Source: Anisus vortex (Eukaryota; Mollusca; Gastropoda; Planorbidae). From it: a stretch of DNA of 64,000 nucleotides. The stretch lies in the NCBI GenBank assembly GCA_949126835.1, contig OX421496.1:16138844-16202843 (forward strand), read 5' to 3'. Shown here piece after piece: positions 24,311 through 35,838 of this stretch (positions are counted from its first letter, which is position 1; every line of letters begins with the position of its first letter). The notes under the pieces were generated by a model, which saw only the letters and a program-made list of their open reading frames with translations, ran no database searches and was not told where the DNA came from. Made by a program: the position numbers and the translations under genes.

Positions 24311-24879
24311 AAATCAATCTCTCACAGTCCCATCTTTACTCCCCTACCAATCACCTTTCCTGTTTACATCTCCATCCACCGAGTCCCTGGACATTGTCTG
24401 GTGGTGAGGGACACACCAGGAGCCAGTACGCCGCCCCTCCTGAGTTTCGGACTCTGATCAGAACAGTTACCCCTCCTCTCCCACTTCTCTCCCCCTTCCG
24501 TTGATCAATAACTGCTTTACAAGACTCACCGAATCCCACCAAGTGAAAGACTTTACTTCATGTACGAGACAACAAGGAATAATCATAAATTACCATCTTA
24601 AACCGAGACTTTAACCGAGATCTCTCTATCCGAGTCGTAGTTCTTTCCTAGTTAAACGCACACGTCTCAAGCGATAGCCACTAATCTTAATTCTTTCTCC
24701 CCACTGATCACAGGAGAGCTTCAGTAGATTGGGGGGTTCCAAAATTAAGTTAATCTACATCTTTAATTATCAGATCACACCCCGCCCCGTTCCCTCTCTG
24801 TTTCTCTGGAGATATTCAACTGAGCTAAGTAAACATGTTCAAAGCAACACTTCTTGTAGCTAATATAAACCTCTTCACC
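24311..24879. other. Unassigned stretch
   Basis: It is slightly GC-richer than the surroundings. The frame at 24351-24542 on the minus strand is glycine/arginine-rich and matches nothing I recognise. Confidence 0.4.
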
Positions 24880-25004
24880 GTTTTATTGCTTAACAGCTAA
24901 CGTTGAATGGCGCAATGGGTAATAACAAATTGTTCTATGGGATGGAGGGCCGTGCAACAGGCGACCCGAGGGCCACAAGCCTTTCACTGTCTTTGACACC
25001 CCTG
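24880..25004. mobile_element. Possible hAT terminus (tttgacacccctg), solo
   Basis: It ends 'gggccacaagcc...tttgacacccctg'. TTTGACACCCCTG, the reverse complement of CAGGGGTGTCAAA, preceded by a 'gcgggcc'-like block, is a common hAT terminus. No left partner was found in the window. Confidence 0.4.
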
Positions 25005-25217
25005 CTATATGTCATAATGTAACACCCAGCATACCCCCCCCCCCTAAGTTGTTTTGTATGTACAATATGTTTTTCCTTGTAATATAATTATAAAAGTTCA
25101 AACGTTCAGTTGAATTTTATTTCATCTATTCCAAAAAAAAGTCATTTTCCTATCTCCTTTGTTTTAAATGTAATTGTTTGTTTGCTAAACAAAATTGTTA
25201 TGTGAGTTGTCCTCCCT

Positions 25218-25550
25218 TCACCTTCTAGTATTGAATAGTATAATATCCCCCAAGTGTGGATGGAAGCCGTCTCTGGTCTTTGTGGCAGCTGACAGGAAAC
25301 CTTTTTCCTGATATGAAGCTTGAAACCATTGTGTCAATGTCTGAATGTCTAGGTCATACTTCGACACGATCGTTTCATACCTAATGGTGTTGTCATCTAC
25401 ACTAGACCAACCTAGTCTTTGGTATTTGAACACAAGTAGGGTATTAGTGAAGTACTTGCAGTCTTTGAACCGTGTTGACAGGTCTCTATTCACGATTAAC
25501 AATCCTATTACTGCACTAGTATTGTAAGTACAAACTAATAGTATGTGCAC
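25218..25550 (-). CDS. Unrecognised open frame, possible exon or repeat-derived
   Basis: The 110-codon frame on the minus strand has balanced, protein-like composition, for example 'YETIVSKYDLDIQTLTQW' and 'FLSAATKTRDGFHPHLGDI'. This differs from the low-complexity chance frames around it. I do not recognise the family. A possible acceptor (…tactagtgcag) lies upstream in the same direction, so codons from about 'VIGLL' onward could be an exon with the stop at 25218. A LINE tail of the same orientation lies just upstream (25590-25830), so it could instead be a piece of an unrecognised element. It lacks a signal peptide or a clear membrane segment, apart from a hydrophobic start. Confidence 0.2.
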   Translation of the reverse strand: MHILLVCTYNTSAVIGLLIVNRDLSTRFKDCKYFTNTLLVFKYQRLGWSSVDDNTIRYETIVSKYDLDIQTLTQWFQASYQEKGFLSAATKTRDGFHPHLGDIILFNTRR

Positions 25551-25589
25551 TTTACCAAATTTTTCTCTATCATTACTTATATTTATAAA

Positions 25590-25830
25590 AACATGCTACA
25601 GACGCTCCTTTTATACAGAAGATTTTTGTGTAATAAAAACATATCCGTGGTCCGAGTCTAGTCTTGCATTTTGATCTTGGGTTTAAATGATAGGTTGTTG
25701 ATTTTACTTGTCTGTTTAAGTAACTCATTCCATTCTGGATGCCAATTGGGAAGAACGATAATTTATATGCGTTTGTTCTTGCAAAAAAACAAAGTGTTTA
25801 TAATCTTGTCTTTCTGATTAGCCTACTGTA
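25590..25830 (-). pseudogene. LINE C-terminal fragment (jockey/CR1-like family B)
   Basis: On the minus strand one frame reads 'SFFPNWHPEWNELLKQTSK', then 'FKPKIKMQD'. This matches the last block of LINE reverse transcriptases ('FFP..i..WN.LP......sFk..l'). The DNA is about 250 bp long and is repeated at 29611-29880 (same strand) and, in plus orientation, at 50440-50645. Stops and frame changes show it is a decayed 5'-truncated copy. Confidence 0.5.
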
Positions 25831-26026
25831 AAAGAATACTGTGTTGTATTTCTACGTTATAAATTAATGTAATTTATTTTACTATTATTTTTTGTTTGCT
25901 TATTTTAGCACTGGAAGTCTTTGTATTAAATTTTTTTATACAGAAATAATAAAAAACAAAATGCTAAATATTGTCAAAACTTTCATTTTTCTTAAAGAAA
26001 CAATAAATCTACATAAACAAACGCCG

Positions 26027-26163
26027 AAGAGAGAGAGAGAGAGAGAGAGGAGACAGAGTGAGAGAGGAGACAGAGTGAGAGAGGGAGAGTGAGCGAGAAA
26101 GAGAGTGAGTGAGAGAGAGAGAGAGAGAGGGAGAGGGAGTGAGGAAGAGAGTGAGTGAGAGAG
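26027..26163 (+). repeat. (GA)n microsatellite
   Basis: Long ga runs are interspersed with 'gtgagagagg' units. The serine/leucine-rich frame on the other strand is an artefact of the repeat. Confidence 0.9.
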
Positions 26164-27198
26164 AAACCAAAAATTAATATGCCTAGAGGGCTAGTAGAGG
26201 GTATTATTTTTTTACTTAACACAACAGAAAAATAAATATCGTTACAAGGATAATATGGTTAAATATCCAGTTACAGAATTTATACAATTTGAAGTTAGAT
26301 TACTCTGCACAAATTTTATTTCAATCCAAAGAAACGGAAATTGTGTTGTTCCTCAGTGTTCTTCACTCTGGCGGCCAAGAGAAAATAACTCTTTTCTAAA
26401 CTGTAGCCTATAACTTACTATAAAGTACCGGTATAAGTATAAGCTTTAATCTTCTTTTGTTGTAAATTTATAGTTTACTTAAACTTTTCCTAATTTTTCT
26501 TTTTTTTTTTCATGACCCGGTTATTTCTATACTTTTACTCTATGATTCATGACCCACTAACATTTTGAAATTGCCGCTAACAGCCTAAAAGTAACTTTCA
26601 AAAGTATGAATTTGCAAATAATATAGATCTACATGACATACATAAAGTCGAGTCTATACTCGAGGGCTTTAGCTACATAAAACTCAGGTTTAAATATCAC
26701 GACATTTCCGCTGGGGGCGAAATACTGGCCTAGTTCAATTGATTGTACGTCAATGATAATCAATCCTTCATAGATTTTCATTCCTTTTTTCTTTCTTCTT
26801 CATCTTTTTGTACTCCCGTAGTGTTTGCATTTGTAGGTCAGTACTGGGTCGCGGGCGAACAAACTCTGGTCCACTTGTTAAATTATTTATTTTTTTAAAC
26901 ATTTTAAATTTTATCGTTCTTAAATGTTGTATCTCACTGGTACAACCTAATCGTCTGCCTGGTGCTATTTCCAACATCCGGGGCCAACATGGTGATGGTA
27001 CAGAGTTCCAATGTCAATAGCAATTTTCTTACCCTTGTTGTTTGGGGTAAGTGTCAACGTTGATAACAGTAAGATTAATGTAATATTCGAGGGGAAAACG
27101 AGTTGGAAAAGTGTGTGTGTGGGGGGGGGAGGGTTGATTGTTATTTTAAACAGAAAGTGATGGTCAATCTATGTGGATTAACAGATCAATATTTATCC
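26164..27198. other. Unassigned stretch
   Basis: Short overlapping frames on both strands at 26768-27020 share no motif. A poly-G tract lies at 27121-27128. Confidence 0.45.
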
Positions 27199-27512
27199 AT
27201 TAGAGTAAGACCACTGTTTTTCACGTATTTAGAATACATTAGAGTAAGACCACTGTTTTTCACGTATTTAGAATACATTATAGTAAGACCACTGTTTTTC
27301 ACGTATTTAGAATACATTAGAGTAAGACCACTGTTTTTCAAGTATTTAGAATACATTAGAGTAAGACCACTGTTTTTCAAGTATTTAGAATACATTAGAG
27401 TAAGACCACTGTTTTTCAAGTATTTAGAATACATTAGAGTAAGACCACTGTTTTTCAAGTATTTAGAATACATTAGAGTAAGACCACTGTTTTTCAAGTA
27501 TTTAGAATACAT
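27199..27512 (+). repeat. 39-bp minisatellite, about 8 units, open on both strands
   Basis: Eight nearly identical 39-bp units are present. Because 39 is divisible by 3, the array reads as a 13-residue peptide repeat, VRPLFFTYLEYIR on plus and 'GLTLMYSKYLKNS' on minus, without stops on either strand. The first three units have 'cacgtattt', the later ones 'caagtattt', a directional variant pattern. There is no evidence that it is translated. Confidence 0.95.
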
Positions 27513-27755
27513 TTAGACACTTAGGAAGATTTTCTTGTCTGGTGAAATAAAAAAAAAAGATCGCCCCAGACAAGGTCAGTATGACATTTGCCTGCATGAA
27601 TGATGCGCGTGAATCTATTCCTGACAACATGTGGGCCGTAGCTCGTATAAATACCAAGTTTGAATGTGGTGTACCCCGCCACCACACCCAACTCTTATCC
27701 TACAGTGAAATCCTCTCGATGTAACCCAGAATCATATTATATGATAAACTAGTTA
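27513..27755. other. Unassigned stretch
   Basis: It separates the 39-bp array from the TATC array. I saw no feature. Confidence 0.4.
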
Positions 27756-27785
27756 TCTATCTATTTATCTATCTATCTATTTATC

Positions 27786-27816
<31 letters not shown>

Positions 27817-27873
27817 CCATCTTTCTTTCTATCTCTTTATTAATCTAAATATCTATCAATATATATATATATT
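27756..27873 (+). repeat. (TATC/TATT)n microsatellite
   Basis: This is an imperfect tatc array with 'tatt' variants that ends in a short (ta)n. Confidence 0.9.
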
Positions 27874-28540
27874 ATTGTTATATATGTTAAGGTAATCTTG
27901 GAGAGGAGATGGGCACCGCCAAGCCTACCAAGCCCACTGAAATGACTACTGAACACTGCGTGTCCATTAGCTCCCTCCAAAGAGCGTAAAGGTCAAGGGA
28001 TTTAATAAAATATTATACATTCACTTATTTCTTTCAAGCCATGTGTGAAGTGTGAATTAGCGTGTGTATGTATGCACATGGGGTCATATATTAATTGTGT
28101 TGAGTAGAACAAGTTGCGTTCTAGAATGCCCAGAGAATCATCTTGCTTGTTTACATGCCATTTCCTTATCATTGTTTATTCTAGTGTTTCTCAATCTCAA
28201 TTTCGCAAGGGACAATACGAAGTGTTGCTGAAGTTTTTTGTTGTCATTGGTGTTGTTGTTGAAGGTTTACATTATTTTGTTGAAGTGTGTTTACTGAAGT
28301 GCTACGTCTTGCTATTTATTCTTCGTTAGTATTGCACCATCGACTGCATGTAATTAGTGCTCATCTATTCATTACATTAAATACAGATATTTGAATGTTA
28401 ATCTTATCACAAGTGGCTTGTGTAGATCTTTAGCTTATCCACTGCCAATACAACAAAGCCATACCACTGTATCTATATTTCAACATATACAATATACTAT
28501 TAACAAACACTTGTTATTATAGAATCACTGAGTGATAATC
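27874..28540. other. Unassigned stretch
   Basis: The frame at 28114-28329 on plus is hydrophobic and low in complexity. No family is recognised. Confidence 0.45.
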
Positions 28541-28765
28541 GTGGGACACGATGACCGAGCGGCAGTGCTAGGTCCTGGGCTCGAATCCTGGCGAAGGTTA
28601 GGAATTTTCTCTTGTACTCGAGGTTGTCTTCTGATGGGTAACTGACATTAGTTGGGGGTAAAGTAAAAGCGGCTGGGCATTGTGCAGGCCACACATCTTA
28701 TAGTAGGATTTGGCCACTGAAACTGGTGTACGCTGCTTCGACGGCCTTATGGATCAATTTGGTCC
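28541..28765 (+). mobile_element. tRNA-derived SINE, best copy of the family
   Basis: The head contains 'cgatgaccgagcggcagtg' (A-box-like) and 'gggctcgaatcctgg' (B-box-like, one mismatch to GGTTCGAATCC), spaced as in a tRNA gene. The body carries 'ttgggggtaaagtaaaagcgg' and 'tgtgcaggccacaca', shared with the minus-strand copies at 2832, 37375, 48815 and 53668. It ends near 'ggatcaatttgg'. No functional tRNA fold is kept. Confidence 0.7.
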
Positions 28766-29610
28766 AACTGGTACTTTACTACTTCAAATCACTTCTTAAT
28801 GAATATATTTTAAGACTATATGCATAGGCCCTTTGTGAAAAAAACAATATAACGATCCACGTATTTCGTTTCGTTTACTACAAATGTACAAAACAGTTTC
28901 CAAGTGGCGCGGACGTTGTCAAATTTATAACAGTACCCCCCCACCCCCGACCCTACCCCAAAACATTTTTTTTAGCTTCCGCCGTGTTCTTCGACCTTAG
29001 AAACCAGTTCACCCTGACCTTCCATCACCTTCCTATCAGTATAAGTACTTCTCCAGTCTTTCCCCCACATCCTACTCCGACCAACCATGCACCATTCATC
29101 TCGTCCCAGGGAAAGCTATTTCCCCTCTGTTAATAAAGTAATAAAGAATCTATTTAAAGCTCAAGTCCTAGAATGGTGATCAACAAAAAGTTCTGTAGTT
29201 GCCAACTTTTAATCCACTTTTATAAAACTAGTTATGATTAATGGTACTTACTGATTACGAATGAGAATCTATTTTCACTCTATATTTTTCATGGTTTTTG
29301 ACATTAATGTTGTTTTTCTCCCCGCGTAGCTTTTTAATTAACGACACAGTATAAAGTGTTCGGGTACAATTGGGTTGAAAACCATTCTCGTAGACTATGG
29401 AGTTCTCGTTAGCGTTGTAGTGGCGTCGACGACATAGTGTTAATTTTCAAAATACCTACATATCACCCAACCTACTTATATAATAGAAGTAAACAAACAA
29501 GTTTCATAACCCAGAAAGTCCCATTAGCGTAAACTATAACACATAGTAGTAGATACACACATCGAATTGTGTGAATAGCTCAATGAATTAAAGGCGACGT
29601 AAAATGATGT
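28766..29610. other. Unassigned stretch
   Basis: It contains C-rich tracts (28936-28965), and I saw no gene or repeat end. Confidence 0.45.
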
Positions 29611-29880
29611 TTATCTGATATATTAAAGACGCTCCTTCTATAAAAAAGATTATTGCGTCCTACGCTCATCCGTGGTCCGAGTTTAGTCTTGCATTTTTAT
29701 TAGTGTCTTAAATGATGTTAAGTTACTGGTTTTCCTGGTTTGTTCAGGAAACCCATTCCGTGCCCGGATTCCACTCAGGAAGAAATAGTATTTATATGCA
29801 TTTGTTCTCGCAAAAGGGATAAAGAAAGTGTTTTTGTCCTATGTTTATCTGATCATATTTATAAGCATACGATACTATAT
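29611..29880 (-). pseudogene. LINE C-terminal fragment (family B), second copy
   Basis: It is about 75 per cent similar by eye to 25590-25830 in the same orientation, with shared blocks 'gacgctcctt(c/t)tat', 'tccgtggtccgagt(c/t)tagtcttgcattt' and 'tatatgc.tttgttct'. The minus strand encodes a decayed LINE end. It lies directly before the Harbinger-like terminus at 29888. Confidence 0.5.
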
Positions 29881-29887
29881 GTGATTA

Positions 29888-32296
29888 GGGGACGTCCATT
29901 AATTACGTCAACAATTTTTATGCGATTTTTACCTCCCCCCCTCCCCCTTGTCAACAACTGTCAAACTTTCAGAGACCCCCCCTATATAATTACGTCAACA
30001 ATTGGTTACCCCCTCCCCCTCAAAACAAGTAACAAAATTTTAGACGCTTACTTTTATGTTTAAAATAGATTCTAAACGGAAAGGTCTATACTATAATTGT
30101 AATACATTTTAAAACTTGTTAAAAAGATTTCTAATTGACTATAATTCTCATATGTTTACTGTTGTTCTTTTCATATAATTTTAATAAATAATGTTAGATT
30201 CACACAAAACAATTCTTAAAATGTCTTGCTAACACTATTTATACTTAGATATTGTGTTTCTTTTCTTCCAAATACCAACTATGGCTTGCGATAAAAACAA
30301 CATCAAACCAAATGTTAAGTTACAGTTACAATCCTTTGTGTCAGAAAATTGTTAAAAAACGTCTTTAACGATGGCTCGTTGTAAACTATGTTCCCAACAG
30401 ATAAGCAGGACTAAACATCCTTGATTAACATCGTCATCCTCTTCATATGCTTTTTAATATCATGATAATCGCAAATTTGATTATCACAATTGAAAGCTAT
30501 TATAGGTTTTAATCGATTAGCCCATATTTTTTTTAGTTCTAAAGAATGTTATGTTAAAGCGTACAAAATCATATTGTATTCAAATAAATCAACCTCTTGA
30601 ATGCCCTGCAAACACTAATTAAATTTGAATTATTTTTAAAATATACCTACAAAACTACGCACATTTGGCTTTTCCGGCCTGTAACTTGTGACATTGTGCG
30701 AAAATGGGGGGGGGGGGGGGAAGAGAGAAACCGAAATCCGGAATTAAACCGGTTTTACAGAACCAAAAACCGGTTTTAGCATACCTAGTTTTAACCATAT
30801 GTTATTATTCCTTCTTACATTATTGTGCACACACACTTTATATACTCACGGTAGTTGTCTTCCCTGTCCCCCTACCTTGCACTATTTGCAACCCACTCCT
30901 TGCAATACTGGCGACGCCACTGATACTAATACATTTTTAGCTCATTAAATTTTTCCAGAAAATTAGAAATAAAAACGTAAAAATTACTAAATATGTAGCC
31001 TAATCGACCTAATTTTAATATTTCACCTATTATTACGTAGTGAGCAAAAATATATTAGTTTATATATCAGAATTAGGGATGTTAAAAGGAAATAAGGTAG
31101 GCCAATTATTTCGTACTTTATGGGGTGGGCCAAGAATTATTTTTCTGAAGGAAATATTTTTTAAATAACCATGTTGGATTCACAAAATTCACTTCATCCA
31201 ATGCTTTGCAAACATTAGTTATAGTCTCGGCGAGGGCCTATTATTGTTTTTAGTTCTATTGTCAATCCCAGCTATCGCTTACATGGCTTATATAACGAAC
31301 GCCAGACTTTGGCGCCTAGCCTAATTTAGATGTACTGAGCGTAAAAAAAACTGGGTTTCTGAACGTTCTCTGCAGACAGTTTGTTGGTGTGTTTGTGTTC
31401 CTTTGTTATCCCAGCCACCATGTTTCGCTAGTCTAGGGTTACCAGACGTCCGGCAAAAGGAGGACATGTCCTCCAATTTAGACTCTTGTCCTCCGTCCGG
31501 CAGGCAAAGCACATTACCTATAAAATGTCCAGCTTTTGTAATATTTTATGTTTTGTAGGCATAGGGACAAATACATTTTATAATTAGAATAAACATGTTA
31601 AGAATATAATTAATAAACAGGTGATCATTTGTACTAGAAAAGAATTATCCGTTTTTTTTTTAGAAGACTCGTGCATGAGCTTTAAAGTTGCCCAACCAAA
31701 TGCAAGCTGCCCATCAGCCTACATTGAATTTATATGTTATTTTTAACAAAACTGTTTCTTACTCAGTTTACCAATAGACATTTAAACTTAGTGGCAGCTC
31801 TTGTAATAAAATTATACTGATTGCGGGCTAAATGCGAAACTATACAATTGAAACACAATATCCTCTTTTTTTGTCTCTCGGTGTCCTCCTTTTGACACCC
31901 ATGTGTCTTGCAACTCTACGCTAGACAGCAAAGGTGATGGTTTTCTACAATCGGTCGGTCACTTTGCCTTGCTAACAATTGCATTAGTTTCCACCCATAC
32001 ATAGATCTACAAACTAGCAAGATGGACACAAAAAGGACATATCAAATGTAGTTTCCATAATTGATATATTTGTATTAACGTAAAATGTAAAACTATGTTG
32101 TTAATGTTATTTATGTAAGTTTAACAGGGCAAATGTAGAATTTAGTACTAAATTTGTATCATTATTTACTTCATAAAAAGTAACATTGTTGACGTCAACT
32201 TTTCTTGACCTCCCCCCCTCCCCATGTCAACAATTGTCAAACTTTTTCAGACCCCCCCTCCCCCCTATTTTGTTGACGTAATTAATGGACGTCCCC
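29888..32296. mobile_element. PIF/Harbinger-like element, complete, non-autonomous
   Basis: The termini are perfect 27-bp inverted repeats (29888-29914 and 32270-32296) starting GGGGACGTCCATTAATTACG. They are flanked by a 3-bp duplication TTA (29885-29887 and 32297-32299). A TWA target and a G-rich terminus fit PIF/Harbinger. Each end also carries C-rich tracts and 'gtcaacaa.tgtcaaact' subterminal repeats. The element is 2409 bp, of which 485 bp is a nested hAT MITE (31434-31918). No DDE transposase or Myb-like frame is visible, so movement would need a partner. Relatives lie at 1-1725 and, as a solo end, at 60201. Confidence 0.75.
31434..31918 (+). mobile_element. hAT-type MITE (TAGRGTT family), nested, copy 2
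   Basis: It starts TAGGGTTACCAGACGTCCGG and ends ...TTGCAACTCTA. It is flanked by cgctagtc (31426-31433) and cgctagac (31919-31926), which match at 7 of 8 positions. Both subterminal regions carry 'caaaaggaggac'. It is inserted in the Harbinger-like element at the position equivalent to the copy at 21-464. Confidence 0.75.
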
Positions 32297-32469
32297 TTAG
32301 GATGATTTTAAGTAACAATTTTTTGCATAATACATTTTATTTAGATAAATTCTAGAAAGCATTATTTCAAAACACTAAATTATTTAGAAAGGTAAATAAA
32401 TTGATAGATAAATATAAAAATAGAGAGATAAACGCTTTCGTAATTTTATCAGATTCTCAAACTCTTTAA

Positions 32470-32540
32470 GCGAATCTTACACACACACTCACACACACAC
32501 ACTCACACACACACAGACACACACACATACACACACAAAG
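32470..32540 (+). repeat. (CA)n microsatellite
   Basis: This is an acac run with a few 'act' and 'aga' interruptions. Confidence 0.9.
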
Positions 32541-33112
32541 CCTACTCAAATGTTTAAAAATCAAATGCTTAAAGAAAACATAAAATCAAAGAAATAAACC
32601 AAGTTCTTAGGGTGAGTAGAAATTATTATACGACTAGCTAAGCTTGTTTGCACCGTAGAAACTACATACTGACATTCTCTAAAATCGATGTCAATTGAAA
32701 AGTAAAGCCAACAAAGGAGGTCGTTTGATCCCCATTTAGACCGTAATGACGTGAACGCGTAACAAGATTTCAGATTCAACCCCACCCCCAAAGCGCTGCT
32801 AAACTTTATCACGTGATATGAACGGGACCATTGCCTTTGGAAATGTCGAAAAAAAAAATGACAGGAAAAACGAGATAAAATTCGCTCTAAGCTTTCAGTT
32901 TTTAGAAAAGCCGAGAATTATTTTGATGACATAATTTAACGAGAACGTCCCAGCTATTAGGTAAGTGGATGAAAATGATGTGTAAAGCTAAGTAGTGTAA
33001 AGACCTTCATTTAGTTTGTGGCCATGAGCTTGAGATGTAAATAACCTCTTTAGTAGCTTGTAAACAAAGAAAGAAAGAGTTTCAAAAACCTTCTCATTTA
33101 CTTCAATACACT
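32541..33112. other. Unassigned stretch
   Basis: The frame at 32561-32812 on minus lacks any motif. Nothing else was seen. Confidence 0.45.
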
Positions 33113-33918
33113 TTGTATCTCCTGTACCATTCAAAAGTTACTTCTGAAACTTTGCATCTTCCGTACCATTCAAAAGTTTCTTCTGAAATTTTGCATCTTC
33201 CGTACCATTCAAAAGTCGCTTCTGAAATTTTGCATCTTCCGTACCATTCAAAAGTTACTTCTGAAATTTTGCATCTTCCGTACCATTCAAAAGTTACTTC
33301 TGAAATTTTAAATTTTGCATCTTCCGTACCATTCAAAAGATACTTCTGAAATTTTGCATCTTCCGTACCATTCAAAAGTTACTTCTGAAATTTTGCATCT
33401 TCCGTACTATTCAAAAGTTACTTTTGAAATTGTGCATCTTCCGTACCATTCAAAAGTTACTTCTGAAATTGTGCATCTTCTGTACCATTCAAAAGTTACT
33501 TCTGAAATTGTGCATCTTCCGTACCATTCAAAAGTTACTTCTGAAACTTTGCATCTTCCGTACCATTCAAAAGTTACTTCTGAAATTTTGCATCTTCCGT
33601 ACCATTCAAAAGTTACTTCTGAAACTTTGCATCTTCCGTACCATTCAAAAGTTACTTCTGAAATTTTGCATCTTTTGTACTATTCAAAAGTTACTTCTGA
33701 AATTGTGCATCTTCCGTACCATTCAAAAGTTACTTCTGTAATTGTGCATCTTCCGTACCATTCAAAAGTTACTTCTGAAAATTTGCATCTTCTATATACC
33801 ATTCAAAAGTTACTTCTGAAATTGTGCATCTTCCGTACTATTCAAAAGTTACTTCTGAAATTGTGCATCTTCCGTACCATTCAAAAGTTACTTCTTAAAT
33901 TTTGCATCTTCTATACCA
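33113..33918 (+). repeat. 39-bp minisatellite, about 20 units
   Basis: The 39-bp unit encodes LPYHSKVTSEILH on plus when read in frame, and the minus strand is open as well over the first part. One unit near 33305 has an extra 8 or so bases ('aaatttt' doubled) and one near 33792 two extra bases. These shift the frame, so selection for a long protein is unlikely. Variants (ttttgc, ttgtgc, actttgc) are interspersed, suggesting exchange between units. Sequence is unrelated to the 39-bp array at 27199. Confidence 0.95.
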
Positions 33919-34857
33919 TCCCAAATTGTAACACACACAAAAACAACACGCTGCATTATCTCCCACAAGCCATTTTAAAATATAAGTAAGAATTTAAAAT
34001 TTCACAGCACTAGTGGAATAATTTCTAATAGTGTTTTAAGTTATTAAAATAGTAAGTTTTTAGGAAATAGGCATCTGTTTATACTATAAGATGAGTCGGG
34101 GACATTCATTCGGATTCGAATTCTGAAAAAATCACCGCAGGGTGTCCCCTTGTTTACTCCGTTGTATAGTATTCCGTTATTCCCTTAGATAAAAACATTT
34201 TTGTTTTTACATTTTTATAAGCTATGCCTTCAAATCTTAAAAAAACCTGTGGTAGTATATCAGCCAGGCTTGCCATGGACAGGAATATATAAATTACATT
34301 TAGAACTATTTTCTTGTAAATCACAGCTGTTTTAAAAAAAAGTACATAATGGCCTACAGTGGACGAGTAATTAGGAAATTAAAACTATAGACTACTGTTT
34401 ACAGAAACCCATTACAAGCAGCCATTGAAGCCAGTGTCTTATGTCAGCATGGCTCTCTTTGATCAACAATTTTTAAATTGCTTAAAGCCAACAAACGATA
34501 TTTTCCTAACTTATTGATTTTAAATTAGTTTCGAAGCTGTTTGTGTTGCTATTTTCAGTTCCAGCAAATGGCAGAACGCTCGGCACTCTCATTGAGCCTC
34601 CAACCACTTCACAAAGTTACAGTTAAATAATGAAAAAAACATAACGCAATACAGAAGTATGTGAGACATCTTGATGAAAGATTGTTTTCTTTCTATGTAT
34701 TGCAAAGAATTTTCTTTAAAATCTTATTTTCACCCTCCTTTCCATTAGACCCTAAATCTATAAATATTCCATCGAACACAATGATGCCCAGCAATAGCGT
34801 CTGTAACATATTAAAATAAAATATATTTTTTATAACTAAAATATAGTTGTTTTTGCA
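33919..34857. other. Unassigned stretch
   Basis: The stretch is AT-rich with no recognisable frame or repeat end. Confidence 0.5.
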
Positions 34858-35508
34858 CATCAATCTACCTGTATCTACCTAACCTTTTGCTCTACCTGTG
34901 CATCAAATCTATCCATGCAGCAAATCTACCTGTGCATCTAACCTGTCTGTGTATCTAATATACCTGTACATCTAATCTACCCATAATCTATACTACCAGT
35001 GCATCTAATCTGCTTATGTATCTAATCTACCTGTGCATTTAATCTGCCTGTGTATCTAATCTACATGTGAATCAAATCTACCCATACATCTATTCTACCT
35101 GTGTTTCTAATTTACATGTGCATCTAATCTACCCATACATCTATTCTACCTGTGTCTCTAATTTACCTGTGCATCTAATCTACATGTGTATCTAATATAT
35201 CTGTGCATCTAATCTACATGTGTATCTAATATATCTGTGCATCTAATCTACATGTGCATCTAATCTACCTATAATCTAATCTACCTGTGTATCTAATCTA
35301 CATATGCATCTAATCTACCCATACATCTATTCTACCTGTGCATCTAATATACCTGTGCATCTACTCTACCCATACACCTTGTCTACCGGTGCATCTAATT
35401 TACATATCCATCTAATTTGCCTGTGTATCTATCTAATCTACCTGTTCATCTAATATACCTGTGCATTTAATTTACCTGTGCATCTAATCAACCTCTACAT
35501 GTATATAA
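34858..35508 (+). repeat. Degenerate minisatellite, about 17-bp unit
   Basis: The array is built from 'atctaatctacctgtgc' with frequent changes (ctacatgtg, ctacccatac, tatacctgt). It is old and poorly homogenised compared with the arrays at 14735 and 33113. Confidence 0.85.
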
Positions 35509-35838
35509 TCTCTGCCCACCTATCTTATCCCACTCACCCTTCTATTGATTCCCCCTGACTTGCTTCAACTCACACTCTAACGACGCCTCCGTAATCCCAC
35601 AATCTCACGTTGAAGCCGTGCATGCTTCCGGCCGCCTATCATTATGGATTTGTTTGTTTGTCTGTTTTGCCTGAGTCCCTATTGACTCATGTTTTGAACA
35701 AATTTCTGTCCCTGTGAACTTAAGAAATTGGTCATGACCTTTGACTTAGCCATACACTTAGCCTAAATTACGTGTGTGTGTGTAAAAGTAAGTCATATAT
35801 ATAATTTCAAGTTTGATGAACTCAGAGATACTTTGAAT
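35509..35838. other. Unassigned stretch
   Basis: It contains a short (GT)n at about 35772-35782. No gene is visible. Confidence 0.4.

Noticed and set aside
25992..26222. Serine/leucine-rich frame on the minus strand
   Set aside because: It is a translation of the (GA)n tract.
27199..27512. CRISPR-like regular repeats
   Set aside because: Units are contiguous and identical with no variable spacers, so it is a minisatellite. The same applies to 33113-33918 and 14735-18604.
27103..27516. 137-codon frame with a 13-residue peptide repeat
   Set aside because: It is open only because the unit length is a multiple of three. The opposite strand is equally open and there is no coding context.
33315..33989. 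224-codon frame
   Set aside because: It is a translation of the 39-bp minisatellite. Insertions that shift the frame within the array argue against coding.
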